64,000 nucleotides of DNA. Source: Saccharina japonica. Taxonomy: Eukaryota; Sar; Phaeophyceae; Laminariales; Laminariaceae. Below the pieces are notes generated by a model. The model did no database searches, was not told the DNA's origin, and saw only the letters and a program-made list of their open reading frames with translations. Both the position numbers and the translations under genes were made by a program. Positions 1 to 11,061 of the stretch are shown piece by piece. The stretch spans positions 203,639 through 267,638 of the forward strand of contig MEHQ01000877.1 of assembly GCA_008828725.1 (NCBI GenBank). Direction: 5' to 3'. The stretch's first letter is position 1, and each line of letters starts with the position of its first letter.

Positions 1-43
1 AACCTCATGTTGGCGTCGCCCGTTTTCTCCATCATCATTGCAG

Positions 44-107
44 ACCCTGAGCGAGCAAGTGACCCGGTACTTCAACGATATCGTCGATCACACGGATGAG
101 ACCCTCG
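44..107 (+). CDS. Gene 1 exon 5
   Basis: 64 bp, acceptor cattgcag, donor gtgagc, ends in phase 1. Encodes TLSEQVTRYFNDIVD and following, an amphipathic helix present in all copies. The same exon lies at 29666-29729 and 52430-52493. Confidence 0.85.
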
Positions 108-3100
108 GTGAGCCAAGCCCAGCCCAAACGCGGCCGTGTATCTAATAGTGCAAGGGATTTAAGCGCGTTGCATATCGGTGCAACCGTTGGCTTGGGTGGC
201 AAGTGTATTTGTAAAACAAAATGCAGGAATGGAGAGAGGTATAGGTGCATTCGGCTTGCTGTATGGCTTGATAATTATTGATTCTGTCCCGCGCTCAATA
301 GGCCTGCTAAAATGGAACGCTGCGCACACCACGCCCGTCCCTATAAACCGAAACGCCTGGTTGAACGGAACAAGATCGAAAAGCCATAATGTGACGATAT
401 CCTTGAGAATCCTAGGACGTGGAACTAACAATTAACATAAGTACCAGTACCCAACGCTACTGAACACAACCTCTCCCTCTTATCCCTCTTCCTTTTTTAG
501 CATCCCCCAACATTTTGACTACGCCGCTGTTTCAAGGTTGCTCCTAGATCCACGCTGTCGTACACGAGATGCACCTAATAAGGTGTAGGTCGATTTTAAG
601 TCCCACCCAAATACAAGTATTTCTAAAGTGTATGCTTAACACGTCGAACAACTGTTACAAGTAGCATGATATCTTGGGCCGGTCCTTAACCTGGTCACAC
701 CTGGTTGTCTCGAGATTTTAAGTTAGAATATCCTCCGACGCATGCTACGATAGAGGTGCACCATGATTTTTCTGAGCTCCTCACTTAAGGAGCGTCATAC
801 CTCACCGAAAAAAGGGTTTTGAAGGGAAATAAAAGTGCTGCCGGATGCGAAATCTCACGCCCGAGGTATAGTCTGAAACATTATTCGTCACAGAAATGAG
901 AGTCCGGCGAATTTGGGTTAAAGAGCCCGATCGTTCCGAAAACGATTCAGCCAAAACGTGCTACCTCTACCGTAGCAAGCGTCCTCCCATAAACTTTCTC
1001 CAGAAACTCACGAAAGGGCAGATGACCATTAGATTGTCAGGTCACCAAGGGTAGAACGAGTAGCGAGTTGGTTATCGCGGTCTATACATCGAAACATATG
1101 ATAAAATCCAAACGTGTCATGTGCTGCCTAGTTCATCATTGCCGATACTCCACCAGGAACCTTTATTAAAAACAGCCAACAATGACTACCTATATCGTAG
1201 CCTTAGTCTATTTCTTCATGCGTCTATACGCCCCTTTGCCCCCGTTTTCTGCGACGATGCTGTCACGGTTGGATAGACTACACGCACGTCATCAATGTTG
1301 GTGCCAACGATTTGCTGGGATTGCTTACTGCAGTGGAACGATACACCGCCGGAGGTGCTGGCTACGTCGACCCCGTCGCTTACGAGAACGTGTTCGAGGA
1401 CATCGGCGGAGTTCCAACCATTACCTTTGCCCCCTTGACGAGGGTGAGGGATTCGGCCATTGAACCGGCGTTACGATGGGGGGGGGGGTGGTCCGTTTGG
1501 GGTGCTTTGATTTGGTCGCTTAGAGCCCCTCGACCGAGCGGCTACCCCAACCCTTTGTAGTTGTCAGCGTTTTGTCCGTCGTGGCGTGGCTACATGTACC
1601 GTACCAGAGTCGATTGTTAATTACGATGCGGCAACATAATGTGTATATAAAACACGAAGATCGGGTGAGTTGCAGAGCATTTCACCCAAGTAGCCTAGGC
1701 GAGATGGTGATTGCTGGGGTAGTCCCCCCCCCCCGCCCTAACGGGAAGCACCAGTCAATGACTGTCTGCCGGGGCGTCCTACAATAAGGGGACGGCACTT
1801 TCGTTGGCCTTCTGAGGCTATTTCTTATCCCAAGTGTCGTTGGAATACCACGACTGTAGTGTTGTGCCAAGGTTTTCGCGGTATACCTTGGCGTTGGGAT
1901 TCTTCACTGAGTTGCGTTTTCAGCTTTTCCCCAGAATCAGTATGTAGAGGCGAGCAATAGAATCTCCGCGAGCGAGGAGATTCAGCAATCAATAATGCTC
2001 AAGATTTTCACCTCGACCGTATCCCCTCGAGTGTGGAGTTTCAGAAACAAATACCTCCGACCTCGACCGTAGCACGCGTCTGCCTTCGACAACAGTGTTC
2101 AACCCAGGAGACTTGGGCCACCGCAGAGCAGGGGGGGGGGGGGTGGTTCGGCTCAACACTCTCTGGCTGGCGAGCTGCCTATTGTATTCGATCGACGTCT
2201 TCGTCACCCTGGTGGCGCATGCTACGATAGACGTGCGCCCTGTTTTTTCTGAGCTCCTAACTCGAGGAGCTCCATATTTCGCCGAAAAATGGGTTTTGGA
2301 GGAAAATAAAAGTGCTATCATACCCGATGAACAATGCCATGACCTGAGTCTAGTATAAAAACAAATTTCAACACAATAGAATGAAATTCCGACGTGTTTG
2401 GGTTAAGAAGCCCATTCGGAGAAAGTTTCACCCAAAAAGTGGTACCTCTATCCATCCGTTCCGTCGCCGGTGTTCGTGATCGCGTGTAATGTGCGTCTCA
2501 AAGTCGGTTTTCAGTGCAAGACGCGTGTTACGATATATACGATTGCGTTTATACTACATAGGACAAAGCTCTTCTGACTGCTGGGATGACTTGACGGAAT
2601 CCCTACGTGTAATCGGAGGTGTGGTGACGGGTCGGGGCTAGCTGACCCACGATGGCCATATCTTTGGTTGTTGGTAGATGACCTGCAAGCCGACAGCCGA
2701 CCCCCGTCGCTGGTGGTACGGACACCATGTTTATAATAGTGTTCCATGATAATATAGTGCATCAGGTGATATTCACGCCGGCCTAGTCGTCCAGGCATGG
2801 GAGGGTTTCACACCAAATAGTTCTCGGAGGCTTGCTGCGGTACGGTACAGGGGGTACCGTACCGTTTTGTGCCCAACAGTGGCACATCCTACTATTGGGG
2901 GGCGTGCACCTTCTTGCCCCCCCGGCTCCGCCTCGCAAGGGATGTGTGGTCAATGGTCAAATGACTGAGGCAAGCAACAAATGAGTACGCCCCCCCCCCC
3001 CTCTCGGGGTGCTCTGCACTATTAGTGAGTCACCGCTAAACTAACTTTGAGAATAAAGGAAAGTAGGCACCGAGGGCATCCGTTAACAGGAGTAACATGT

Positions 3101-6100
3101 AAACCAGAAATAGGTGTTCTAACGACACGAGACGCATGCTACGATAGAGGTGCACCATGATGTTTCTGAGCTCTTCACTTAAGGAGCGCCATACCTCACC
3201 GAAAACATGGCTTTGGAAGAAAATAAAAGTGCTACCGGATGAGAAATCCCGTGTCCGAAGTACTCTGAAACATTGTTCGTCTTGAAAATGAAAGTCTGAC
3301 TAATTTGGGTTCAGGAGCCCGATCGTTCAGAAAACGATTTAGCCAAAACGTGCTACATCTACCGTAGCGCGCGTCACGAGTTCGGGCAGGGTTCGTCGGG
3401 TAAGGATTCCCGGCAGACGCATGCTGCAATAGAGGTGCACCATGTTTTTTCTGAGCTCCCCACTTAAGGAGCGTCATACCTCACCGAAAAACGATTTCGG
3501 AGGAAAATGTAAGTACTGCCGGATGCGAAGTTTCATGACCGAAGTATACTTTGAACCATTATTCGTCACAGAATCAAAAGTCCGACGAATTCGGGTTAAT
3601 GCGCCCAATCGTTCAGAAAACTATTTAGTTGAAACGTGCTACCTCTACCGTAGCACGCGTCGGCAGTGAGAAAGATCATGGCCCAGATCTGTGTTCCCTA
3701 TCGAGGCAGGGGCTGACCGGGCTGCTCAAAACGGGGGAACGGGAAAATGCCTACTTGTGTAGTACCTTGGCCGTCCGTGTGCATCATTTCGTATTTATTT
3801 TAAGATGCCCAACACTCATTGTTTTATTTCCCATGCTATTCCTTGTTTGTGATGCTTGCTTCTGGCCTGTGCTTTATAGTGGACATTGCAATGGCACACC
3901 ACCGGGTACATATCGCGTGCAGGTAGTTTTTGTAATTGCAGTCGGCTTTCGGGTGTGCCTCTCGCCCCCTCCCCCCCCCCGTATCGCACCAAGGCCTCGC
4001 GGATGCCCTCACGTTGCCTGCATGCCTTGTCGATCCGTGCACCCATTTCTGTCGTCCGCTATCGGGAACGGTCGTCCCCGAATCACCCCCAGGAAGTCGT
4101 GCATGCGTGGCAGGAGGGGATCGACAGGCTGCTCGAGCGCGGGGTGACCGGAAGGATCCTGCTAGCCAACTTCGTGTTCAAAGATTTATTCTCTGTGAGT
4201 GTACTTGGCTGAGTGAATCGTTAAATCCCTTTCACGGTAGGGTGGATCCTCAGAGCAATGCCCCGGTAGGGGAAGGTGGGGAGCATGTATTAGTTAGGCC
4301 GATCGAGCTCATCTACTGAGTTAACTACAACTAGCGTGTCGTCCATGCTGCCGTACAGGACATCTAACAAGAAACATAAACTCTGGTCCAGGCTGGAGAT
4401 GTCTTATTCGAGAGAGGGTGGTTTCCGAAACAAATCAAGCTAACGTCTCCAGAAGTTATTAAAGTTTCCTCCAAGTATCAGCCTGGCTTTCTTATTAGCC
4501 TGATTTGTATCACAGGTATAATTATTTGTGTTTTGCAGCACCATCCTTTGTCGCATGCCGCGCCGAGATAATAATCGATGGATGGCGCTTGCAGTACTTT
4601 CTCTCTGAGGTGCACACATGTCTTCTCGCGTTGCCGGTGACAACACGAGTAAAACCTAGGTGTCCTCTTTACCGCAGCACAACTTTTCGCGGGTTTCGAG
4701 GCAGCCAGGCACGAAGTAACTGAGGGGAGGGTGGCTGGGTCGAACTCTATATTTCGGCCCCGTCAGTTTTCATGACGATTGTTGACACTCCTTTCATGCG
4801 CCCCTCAGCGCAGTTAACCTTACCGAGGACTGGGCGGGGACTCATACCTGCGTATCGCCCGATCACCCTGAGAACGCTGGAACCTTTTTTCAGTGCTGCA
4901 TGAAAGTACTCGCCAATCTCTGAATGGCATGTTTGATGCCTATTTGTGCTTCCGAGTTCAACCCGCAAGAGATCCTGCCCTAGGCGGCTTCCGCGACAAA
5001 CCGTGGTATCTGGAGCTTTCCCTTCTCTTCCCCCTGCCTCATTTGCTTGGTGTTCTCATGTATCATCGACCTACAGTACGTCTAAGCGTATTTTCTGCAA
5101 GTGCTTGAGGCCATGAAAAAATGGCACGTCTACCTCGTACTTTTTTATTTTCCGTATTCTGAAATGTGTTTGGTACGGTGTGTATTCTAGTGAGATAATC
5201 GTCGAATTCCCTCAAACAAGGCTACGGTTTAGGGCGTTTCCTTTTTCAGGTCCTTCGGTTTCAGCCGCCCTGGACGCATGCTACGATAGAGGTGCACCAT
5301 GTTTTTCACTGACTCTCTATACCCCGCCCAGACTACAGTATGATTTTGGATGAAAACAACAGTGCTAATCCAACGAGCGATGCCCTGGCCTAAGGGCCCA
5401 TATTAACGCATATAAAATACATTCAGTTTGAAAAAAAAAAAAAAAATCGCTTTTCATTGGTCCACACACGCACCCGCACCAAAGATTAGGATCTTGGGCT
5501 TGATGCTGGTGCGTGTGGTTGACCAACGAAACACGACATTGTTTTCTTTTTTGGTTTGGCCATATGTATGCGCCGTGATGGGACTATTCGTTTACGCTGT
5601 GCGCCAAAACAATAATACATTCAAGAATACAGTACTGGACACCTGAAACGAAACAGGCTGATAAGAAACAGGCTGATATTCAGAGGAAAATAAGAAATTC
5701 GGGAGTCGTTATCTTGAAATTAGTGTAGAAAGCACCCTCTCTCAAATAAGAAATTCAGCCTGGACCAAGCTCCCTGTTTCTTATTAGGTGTTCCGCACGT
5801 CGACGACAAGACCACCGCGAAGGTTGGGGTTGCCGACGGTACCGCGCCACCAGTCCATCGATTTTTAGTTGAAGTTTTGCCGGTGATAATTATCACTATA
5901 CTTAGCAAACATGTTTGTGCAATGTTCGGCCCTCTTGAACGTTTTTTGGCAGGGTTCCGACTCCATCGGGCTGAAACTGTCCGACACCATCGCCGAAGTT
6001 TTTACCCAGCTGCAGCTGGAAGTTGATTCGATCGCCGAGGCCAACCCTCAAGTCCGGGTGCTGGACTTCTTCAACCTAATCGCGGTGAGTTGTCATGCCA

Positions 6101-7755
6101 GAGAGGCGTCTCTACGACAGGCATTTGACAGTGTGAGCACAACGATTGCGACGGACTATCGATTCATGCTACGGTAGAGGTGCACCTGCATACAGGCCAT
6201 TTTGTGAGGGTGATGGTCAATTGAGGAGCTCTTACCTCGCCCGAAAACAGTTTTTTACAGGAAAAACAAACAAAGGGATTCCCGCTGAGTAGTCCCGTTT
6301 TGGGGACAAATTACTTACAATTAGAGTGGTTTCTCCCCAAAAAGGGACTGGACGCATGCTACGATAGAGGTGCGCCATGTTTTTTCTGAGCTCCTAACTT
6401 GAAGAGCTCCATATCTCACCGAAAAAATAGTTTTGGAGGGAAAGAAAAGGTGCTGCCCGATAAAAAATTCCATGACCTGAGTCTAGTATGAAAGAGTGTT
6501 CAACAAAATAATGAGAGTCTGACGGTTTTGGGTTAAGGAGCTCGATCATTCCGAAAATATTTCAGCCAAAAAAAGGTATACCTCTATCGTAGCACGCGTC
6601 ACTGAAACATAGTGTAACGCATTGAAAAAATCCGGCAATTTGGGGTTAAGGAGCCTTCGGTCTCGTCATTCAGAAATAACGTTCAGTCAAAATGTGTCAC
6701 ACGTATCGTAGCACGGGCTTTGGTAGAGAGCCCTGCCACGGGCATGGGGGCACGTTTCGGGGTAACATGCTTCTAAGTAGTTGTTTGACGGGGCTTCCTC
6801 GCCAAATTGAGGTGGACTGCCTCAAAATCTATTGGGGCGTGTGCTTCGATAGAGGTATTGATAGCACTTTTAGGCCGGTTTTGTTTTTATGAATGACGGG
6901 GCTTCTTAGCCCAAAATCGTCCGAATTTCATCCCTTTTGTTCTGCCAGTTTTCATTTTTATACTCAGATCACGACATTGTTCATCGAGTAGCACTATTGT
7001 TTTCCTCATAGCACGTATATATATACGTTTTTTCAGACGCGTGCTACGATAGAGGTATACCTTTTTTTGGCTGAAATATTTTCCGAATGATCGAGCTCGT
7101 TAACCCAAAACCGTCAGACTCTCATTATTTTTTCTTCGAAAAGTTTTTCATACTAGTAGATTCAGGTCATGGAATTTTTTATCGGGCAGCACCTTTTCTT
7201 TCCCTCCAAAACAATTTTTTTCGGTGATATATGGAGCTCTTCAAGTTAGGAGCTCAGAAAAAACATGGTGCACCTCTATCGTAGCATGCGTCACTTGGAT
7301 CTATACGTTTTCTGTATGACGGGCCCCCTTGACCCGAAATCGTCAGAATTTCAATATTTTTTGTTGCCAATATTTTCGTAGTATACTAAGGCCTTGGCAC
7401 TGCTCACCGTATAGCAGTGTTATTTTCCTCCAAAATGAGTTCTTGGTGGGGCAAAGAGTGACTACCTCTCAGAAAAACATGGTGCGCCTCTATCGTAGCA
7501 TGCGTCCCTCATGAGGCAAAACATCGTGCACCTCTGCCGCTTTAGCTCGCATCTGTTTTCCATCCTACGGGGAGTTGTGCGTTACCGCAAATAATAGTGT
7601 CGTTCTCCTCCGTGGGGCGCTCACAAGTTTTCGTGAGAAAATTCACCTGATGTGCGGGGGGCTATAGAGAGCGCCTCAACTCAAGGGTATGACGAAACGT
7701 TCAGGTGTCCCTCCGCACAAGTGTGAAAAACAAAAAAACAAACTACTCCACCTGC

Positions 7756-7797
<42 letters not shown>

Positions 7798-10700
7798 TTC
7801 CGTGTCCATCGTGCAACTGTTCAACAGGCCATGTTCACCCAGCCTGAAATCTTCCAGAGTCTCGGCTTTACAACCTTGACTGAGCCTTGTCTGACCTACG
7901 AGTTTGCCATAGATTCCACGGCCGAGATTATGGGGACTCAGGTGAACATCAAATGCTTCCGTCACGAAGCTGCAAGATAGCGTGGTGTGTGTACCATCTT
8001 GAAGCGCGAAGCCTGCCTGATTCGTTTACAGTCGTTGTCTCCACCGAAACACGATTTCGAGTTTGTTACTTTCCCGTTCAAGAGGTCACCGATCCAAGAT
8101 AATGTCTGCGTCTATACAACAACCCCTTTTCGTCATAGACAGGTGGAAGTGATGCACACGACACCATGGACACTTCCCTGGTGGAATTTGGTTCGTATGT
8201 TATACTGAATAGTATTTCACCGCCAGTACGCTGTACGCTTAAAACAATGCGTTTCGGTAGACGCGTGCTACGGTAGAGGTAGCACTTTTTGGCTGAATGT
8301 TTTCTGAACGATCGGGCTCCTTAATCAAAATTCGTCGGAACTAAATTCTTGTGACGAAATATTTTTCTGACTATACTTCGGTCATGAGATTTCTCATCCG
8401 GCAGCACTTTTATTTTCCTCCAAATTCGTTTTTTCGGTGAGGCGTGACGCTCCTTAAGTGAAGAGCTCATAAAAAACATGGTGCACCTCTATCGTAGCAT
8501 GCGTCGGTAGCAGTGCATCCCCACAATTGTTTTTTTTTGTCCTAGTTGTGGTTCTAGAGTAGATATATAGGAACAGCGTCGGGATTGGGGCCGTGGGGCA
8601 TGGAGAACGACATTTTTTTACAAAAACACTCGGAAATGTGCGGCGCATCGGTACCATAGGAAGCGTCAAGCGGGTTCGTGCGCCGTATGCCACTCTCCCA
8701 CTCTTCCCTCTTTTTAGCGGGTGGCCCTCTTTTTGCCTACAGTTTGTTTGACATGGAGAGGTGAAGATGTCGGGATTGAAAGAATTTCAGTCTGAGTTTT
8801 TGTTTTTCTTCATTGTGTAAAAGAACTTTCAGGTCACATTTTGTGCTCGGCGGGAAGCGTTACTGTACAAACAATTTCAAGGGCCTTGACGAACCAACTA
8901 TCCACGGACGCGTGCTGCGATATATAAGGGGTAGCGGGTTTTGGTTGAAACGTTTTCCGCAGGATCGGGCTCCTTAACCCATCCAGAACTGAAAAAAATC
9001 GTCTCAGACTAATTCCAAGTATTTTGTCGCCAAAATCAATGTCCGACGTTCGTTCTCGCGCGCGATATTTGCCAGAGAGGGCTTCGGTCAAGGGATTGTT
9101 CATTTCGGCACGTAATATATGAATTGCACCTTTGTTATGTGTTCCCTCCAAACATTGATCTTTGATCTTGAAATGAGGTATGGAGCCCCTATATTTAAAC
9201 AAATAAGATCAAAAACAACAGCTGTGAGCTTGAGGATTTCGTCAAAATTCGTCTTTGCTTCGTAGCTGAGTGTCATACTTCGATCGCGCGTACTTACGGG
9301 TTCTATATGTTCTCAAGCAGGATGTACATCCCGTACGAGGGGAACACAATCTGAGGCTGTATAATTCAGGAAGTGTGTATCTATTTGTGGGGGAAGAGAA
9401 CAGTATTAAAATGAAATAAAAATTAAACAGTCTGAAATTAACATACCAGGTATACTATAGTGTTCCGACGAGTTGGCGGAGCCCCTATATAAAGCGAGGA
9501 GCTGATGAAACACGCGGTGCCCCTCCATGGCAGCCTTCGCCAACCTTGATGTCACAAGGAGCCGCTATTGATAGGTCTGAAGGCGTGCTGCTACGACAAG
9601 GGTTGCCGCCCGCCCAATTTTTATGAGGTTATGATAATCCCTAGATTTAAAGTATTCGAGCTGTACACCTCGCCGAAAAACTGGTCGTGCTAAAAACGCT
9701 CTAACGTATAGTGCCACCCGGCGAACAATCCAAAAGCGTAGCTATACCATGCGTGAAAAATCCGGAAATACGCTAATGGCATGCCTACAATATTGGGTCA
9801 CGAAACATACTGATAGCCAACCCGAAATATTTTGTATAAAACAGCGCTACCTCTATCGCAGCACGCCTCCTTACATAAATTAGGAGATTCGTAACTGCTG
9901 GCCCCCGTGACGGTACTTGGATACCTAGCGTGTTCTTATCACAGTCTGACTACCTCAACACACAAGCGTAACTCAAACTCTTTGGAGCCACGTTTACCTT
10001 TCTTGTGACGAAAAGGGAGGCTCGACCCGTCCGCTCCATTGGAACACCGTCGCCCGGTGGAGTCCAAGTTTGGTAACCGATCGTACAATAATTTGAGCAA
10101 ACGCGCTGACACATACCACGGTATAGGCTGCGCCATGATTTGGCTAGAGGGTGGTCACTTGAGCTAGTACAAACCTCACCCATTAACTGATTTCAGAGGA
10201 AAATAAATGTTGCTACTCACTGACCAATCCCATGGCTCGAGTATAAAAACAAAAATATTCCGCAACACAAGAATGAAATTCCAGCGATTTTGGCTTAAGG
10301 AGCCCCGTCATTCAGAAACGTTTCAGCCAAAAAAAGGTATACCCTCCACCCCTATCGTAGCACGCTTCCGCTTGCCTGGTGAAATGAGCGTGCTCTGTCT
10401 CAGCACCAGAGCGGCGCAACGCACCACAAAGAAGAGCTACCGTGCGCGTTAATCAAACATTAACCACTGCGCACCGTCGCAGCTTTGCGTACTCCCCGAC
10501 GCTGCGACCCACGTATCTCGTGAAACCGTCCTTGCCGTAGAGCTCCCTGCCTCACCCATATTCTTCGCGTGTTGTCTCACAAAATGGTTCATTGTTGTTT
10601 TCAGGCCCAACGTGCTACCGGGTGCCAGGAGGAGTGCGCCCTCTGCGCCGACCTGACCTCGCCCTGTCAGAACTGCTACCAGGGAAACCCGTCCGCGATG

Positions 10701-10856
10701 GTCTGCGATACACCGGAGACGTACATGTTCTGGGACTCCTTCCATCTGACCACAGAGGGTAACAGGATTCTGGCAGAAGCAATTAGGCAGTGCGCCAAAG
10801 ACTTCCCGAACTACGACCGCCCCCTCGTGGCCTTGCTATGCCCGGAGGGTTCGTAA
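44..10856 (+). CDS. Gene 1: GDSL/SGNH hydrolase, last six exons (5' part outside window)
   Basis: Spliced from 44-107, 1277-1443, 4093-4194, 5953-6084, 7828-7941 and 10605-10856 (831 nt, 276 residues plus stop). These correspond to exons 5-10 of the complete genes 2 and 3; exons 1-4 lie left of the window. All six exons are open and join in frame. Block III reads GAND (oxyanion-hole Asn) and the end carries the catalytic pair WDSFH, so an active secreted serine esterase or lipase is expected by family knowledge. It is the most diverged of the three copies: exon 8 is 132 bp instead of 126 and its sequence differs strongly, and exon 7 ends in FKDLFS where the others have a lysine-glycine-Phe/Leu-Pro end. 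Introns are 0.9-2.7 kb and hold M1 transposons. Substrate is not determinable. Exon boundaries rest on conservation between copies. Confidence 0.85.
737..983 (+). mobile_element. M1 element, intact, 4-bp duplication CTCC
   Basis: Left terminus GACGCATGCTACGATAGAGG, right terminus the inverted form ending ACCGTAGCAAGCGTC. Flanked by CTCC at 733-736 and 984-987. 247 bp, no ORF of note; lies in the exon 5-6 intron of gene 1. Confidence 0.85.
1277..1443 (+). CDS. Gene 1 exon 6 (SGNH block III)
   Basis: 167 bp, enters in phase 1 and leaves in phase 0. Acceptor is ggatag rather than cag, donor gtgagg. Encodes HVINVGAND (block III; Asn of the oxyanion hole) and a conserved GGAGYVDPV segment before the donor. 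Confidence 0.85.
2055..2464 (+). mobile_element. M1 remnants, decayed
   Basis: A terminal remnant (ctcgaccgtagcacgcgtc) ends at 2080 and a second copy begins near 2214 (gcgcatgctacgatag). The second copy keeps its interior but its right terminus is eroded after ggtacctctatcc. No target duplication is recognisable. Confidence 0.6.
3131..3375 (+). mobile_element. M1 element, intact, 4-bp duplication ACGA
   Basis: 245 bp with both termini; ACGA at 3127-3130 and 3376-3379. It is 40 bp from the next copy in the same orientation. Confidence 0.88.
3416..3661 (+). mobile_element. M1 element, intact, 4-bp duplication GGCA
   Basis: 246 bp with both termini; GGCA at 3412-3415 and 3662-3665. An old exon-7-like relic starts just to its right. 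Confidence 0.88.
3697..3760 (+). pseudogene. Relic duplicate of exon 7
   Basis: Translates as RQGLTGLLKTGERENAYL, aligning with WQEGIDRLLERGVTGRILL of the real exon 7 at 4093. No functional donor follows. Probably a local duplication in the intron; short match, moderate certainty. Confidence 0.4.
4093..4194 (+). CDS. Gene 1 exon 7
   Basis: 102 bp, 34 codons, phase 0 on both sides; acceptor cccccag, donor gtgagt. Encodes WQEGIDRLLERGVTGRILLA, the helix and strand after block III. The last six residues differ from the other copies. Confidence 0.85.
5273..5393 (+). mobile_element. M1 element, 5' part, interrupted by a Harbinger-like foldback
   Basis: Starts with the M1 left terminus (gacgcatgctacgatagagg) and runs to the conserved ggcctaa position. 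There a GGGCCC foldback has inserted. No M1 right end is recognisable downstream. Confidence 0.65.
5394..5535. mobile_element. Truncated PIF/Harbinger-like foldback MITE
   Basis: Begins GGGCCCATATTAACG directly after TAA. It contains the same inverted arms (cacgcacccgcacc / ggtgcgtgtgg) around aagattaggatcttggg as the complete copy at 45283-45491. The right arm breaks off near 5535. Confidence 0.65.
5953..6084 (+). CDS. Gene 1 exon 8 (diverged)
   Basis: 132 bp, 44 codons, phase 0; acceptor ttggcag, donor gtgagt. Matches exon 8 of genes 2 and 3 by boundaries and by the C-terminal PQV..LD motif, but the N-terminal half is different and two codons longer. Confidence 0.8.
6285..6346. mobile_element. 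PiggyBac-like foldback fragment
   Basis: Carries the arms cccgttttggggacaaatta and ctccccaaaaaggga, as in the complete TTAA-flanked copy at 39600-39688. The outer ends and TTAA are lost. Confidence 0.5.
6351..6600 (+). mobile_element. M1 element, intact, 4-bp duplication ACTG
   Basis: 250 bp; ACTG at 6347-6350 and 6601-6604. Belongs to a subgroup whose right terminus reads ggtatacctctatcgtagca. It sits inside an older M1 copy and is nearly identical to the inverted copy at 7036-7292. Confidence 0.9.
7036..7292 (-). mobile_element. M1 element, inverted partner of 6351-6600
   Basis: 257 bp, both termini present, opposite orientation to 6351-6600 and nearly identical along its length, including the ggtataccttttttt terminus. 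Flanks (TTCA / ACTT) do not match. Confidence 0.85.
7297..7506 (-). mobile_element. M1 element, partial
   Basis: Right terminus cctctatcgtagcatgcgtc is intact; the left third, with its terminus, is missing. It abuts the previous M1 copy. Confidence 0.7.
7758..7797 (+). repeat. Poly(C) tract, 40 nt
   Basis: Uninterrupted run of 40 C ending 30 bp before the exon 9 acceptor of gene 1. It may serve as polypyrimidine tract; the opposite strand is a 40-G run. Its length in the assembly may be unreliable. Confidence 0.9.
7828..7941 (+). CDS. Gene 1 exon 9
   Basis: 114 bp, 38 codons, phase 0; acceptor tcaacag, donor gtgaac (weak). Encodes TQPEIFQSLGF and ends in TAEIMGTQ, the family motif. A run of 40 C starts 70 bp upstream of the acceptor. 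Confidence 0.85.
8260..8505 (-). mobile_element. M1 element, intact, 4-bp duplication GGTA
   Basis: 246 bp; GGTA at 8256-8259 and 8506-8509. Lies in the exon 9-10 intron of gene 1. Confidence 0.88.
8907..9538 (-). mobile_element. Old M1 copy split by a 283-bp insertion
   Basis: Left part 8907-9194 starts gacgcgtgctgcgata. Right part 9478-9538 ends with the decayed terminus gtgcccctccatggcagcc. The break is an element with a 13-bp target duplication. Confidence 0.65.
9195..9477. mobile_element. R3 element with 13-bp target duplication
   Basis: Flanked by GGAGCCCCTATAT at 9182-9194 and 9478-9490. A core of about 80 bp recurs at 17334-17440 and 41776-41850 in the opposite orientation. The long duplication points to a retroposon (LINE- or SINE-type integration). 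No ORF seen. Confidence 0.7.
9579..9870 (+). mobile_element. M1 element, decayed
   Basis: Degenerate termini gcgtgctgctacgacaagg and ctacctctatcgcagcacgc bracket an interior with only patches of M1 similarity. Confidence 0.5.
10118..10370 (+). mobile_element. M1 element, left terminus lost
   Basis: Interior matches M1 from ggctgcgccatg through aggaaaataaatg and ttaaggagccccgtcattca to the terminus cctatcgtagcacgcttc. Confidence 0.65.
10605..10856 (+). CDS. Gene 1 exon 10 (catalytic Asp/His, stop)
   Basis: 252 bp including TAA. Acceptor gttttcag. Encodes a cysteine-rich stretch (CQEECALCADLTSPCQNC), then FWDSFHLTTEGN, the SGNH block V with catalytic Asp and His, a C-terminal helix and a final LLCPEGS end. 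Confidence 0.9.
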   Translation, partial: AQRATGCQEECALCADLTSPCQNCYQGNPSAMVCDTPETYMFWDSFHLTTEGNRILAEAIRQCAKDFPNYDRPLVALLCPEGS

Positions 10857-11061
10857 GAGAGACGGCGGGTGCCTGACGAGCGTTAGGGTAGCGGTAGCAG
10901 ATGCTAATGTTGCTGGGGCTTCTCGCCTGAAGCGCTGTGTGTAGCTCACCCACCAGCAGGTTATGAGAAAGGACGTGGGACCTACGAGTACGCCCAGGGC
11001 ACACACCCGCGGGGGTGGGTAGGCATACCCATCAAATAACGCTTGAGAAAGTTGTAAGCTG

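Larger units (their letters stand above)
6161..6718 (+). mobile_element. Old M1 copy split by later insertions
   Basis: The 5' half is 6161-6275 (attcatgctacggtagaggt start). The 3' half is 6605-6718 (ggggttaaggagcc to atcgtagcacgggc). Between them lie a piggyBac-like fragment and a younger intact M1. Lies in the exon 8-9 intron of gene 1. Confidence 0.6.

Noticed and set aside
3629..4147. 172-codon + strand open frame
   Set aside because: It spans an M1 terminus, an exon 7 relic and the real exon 7 in a different frame; composition-driven.
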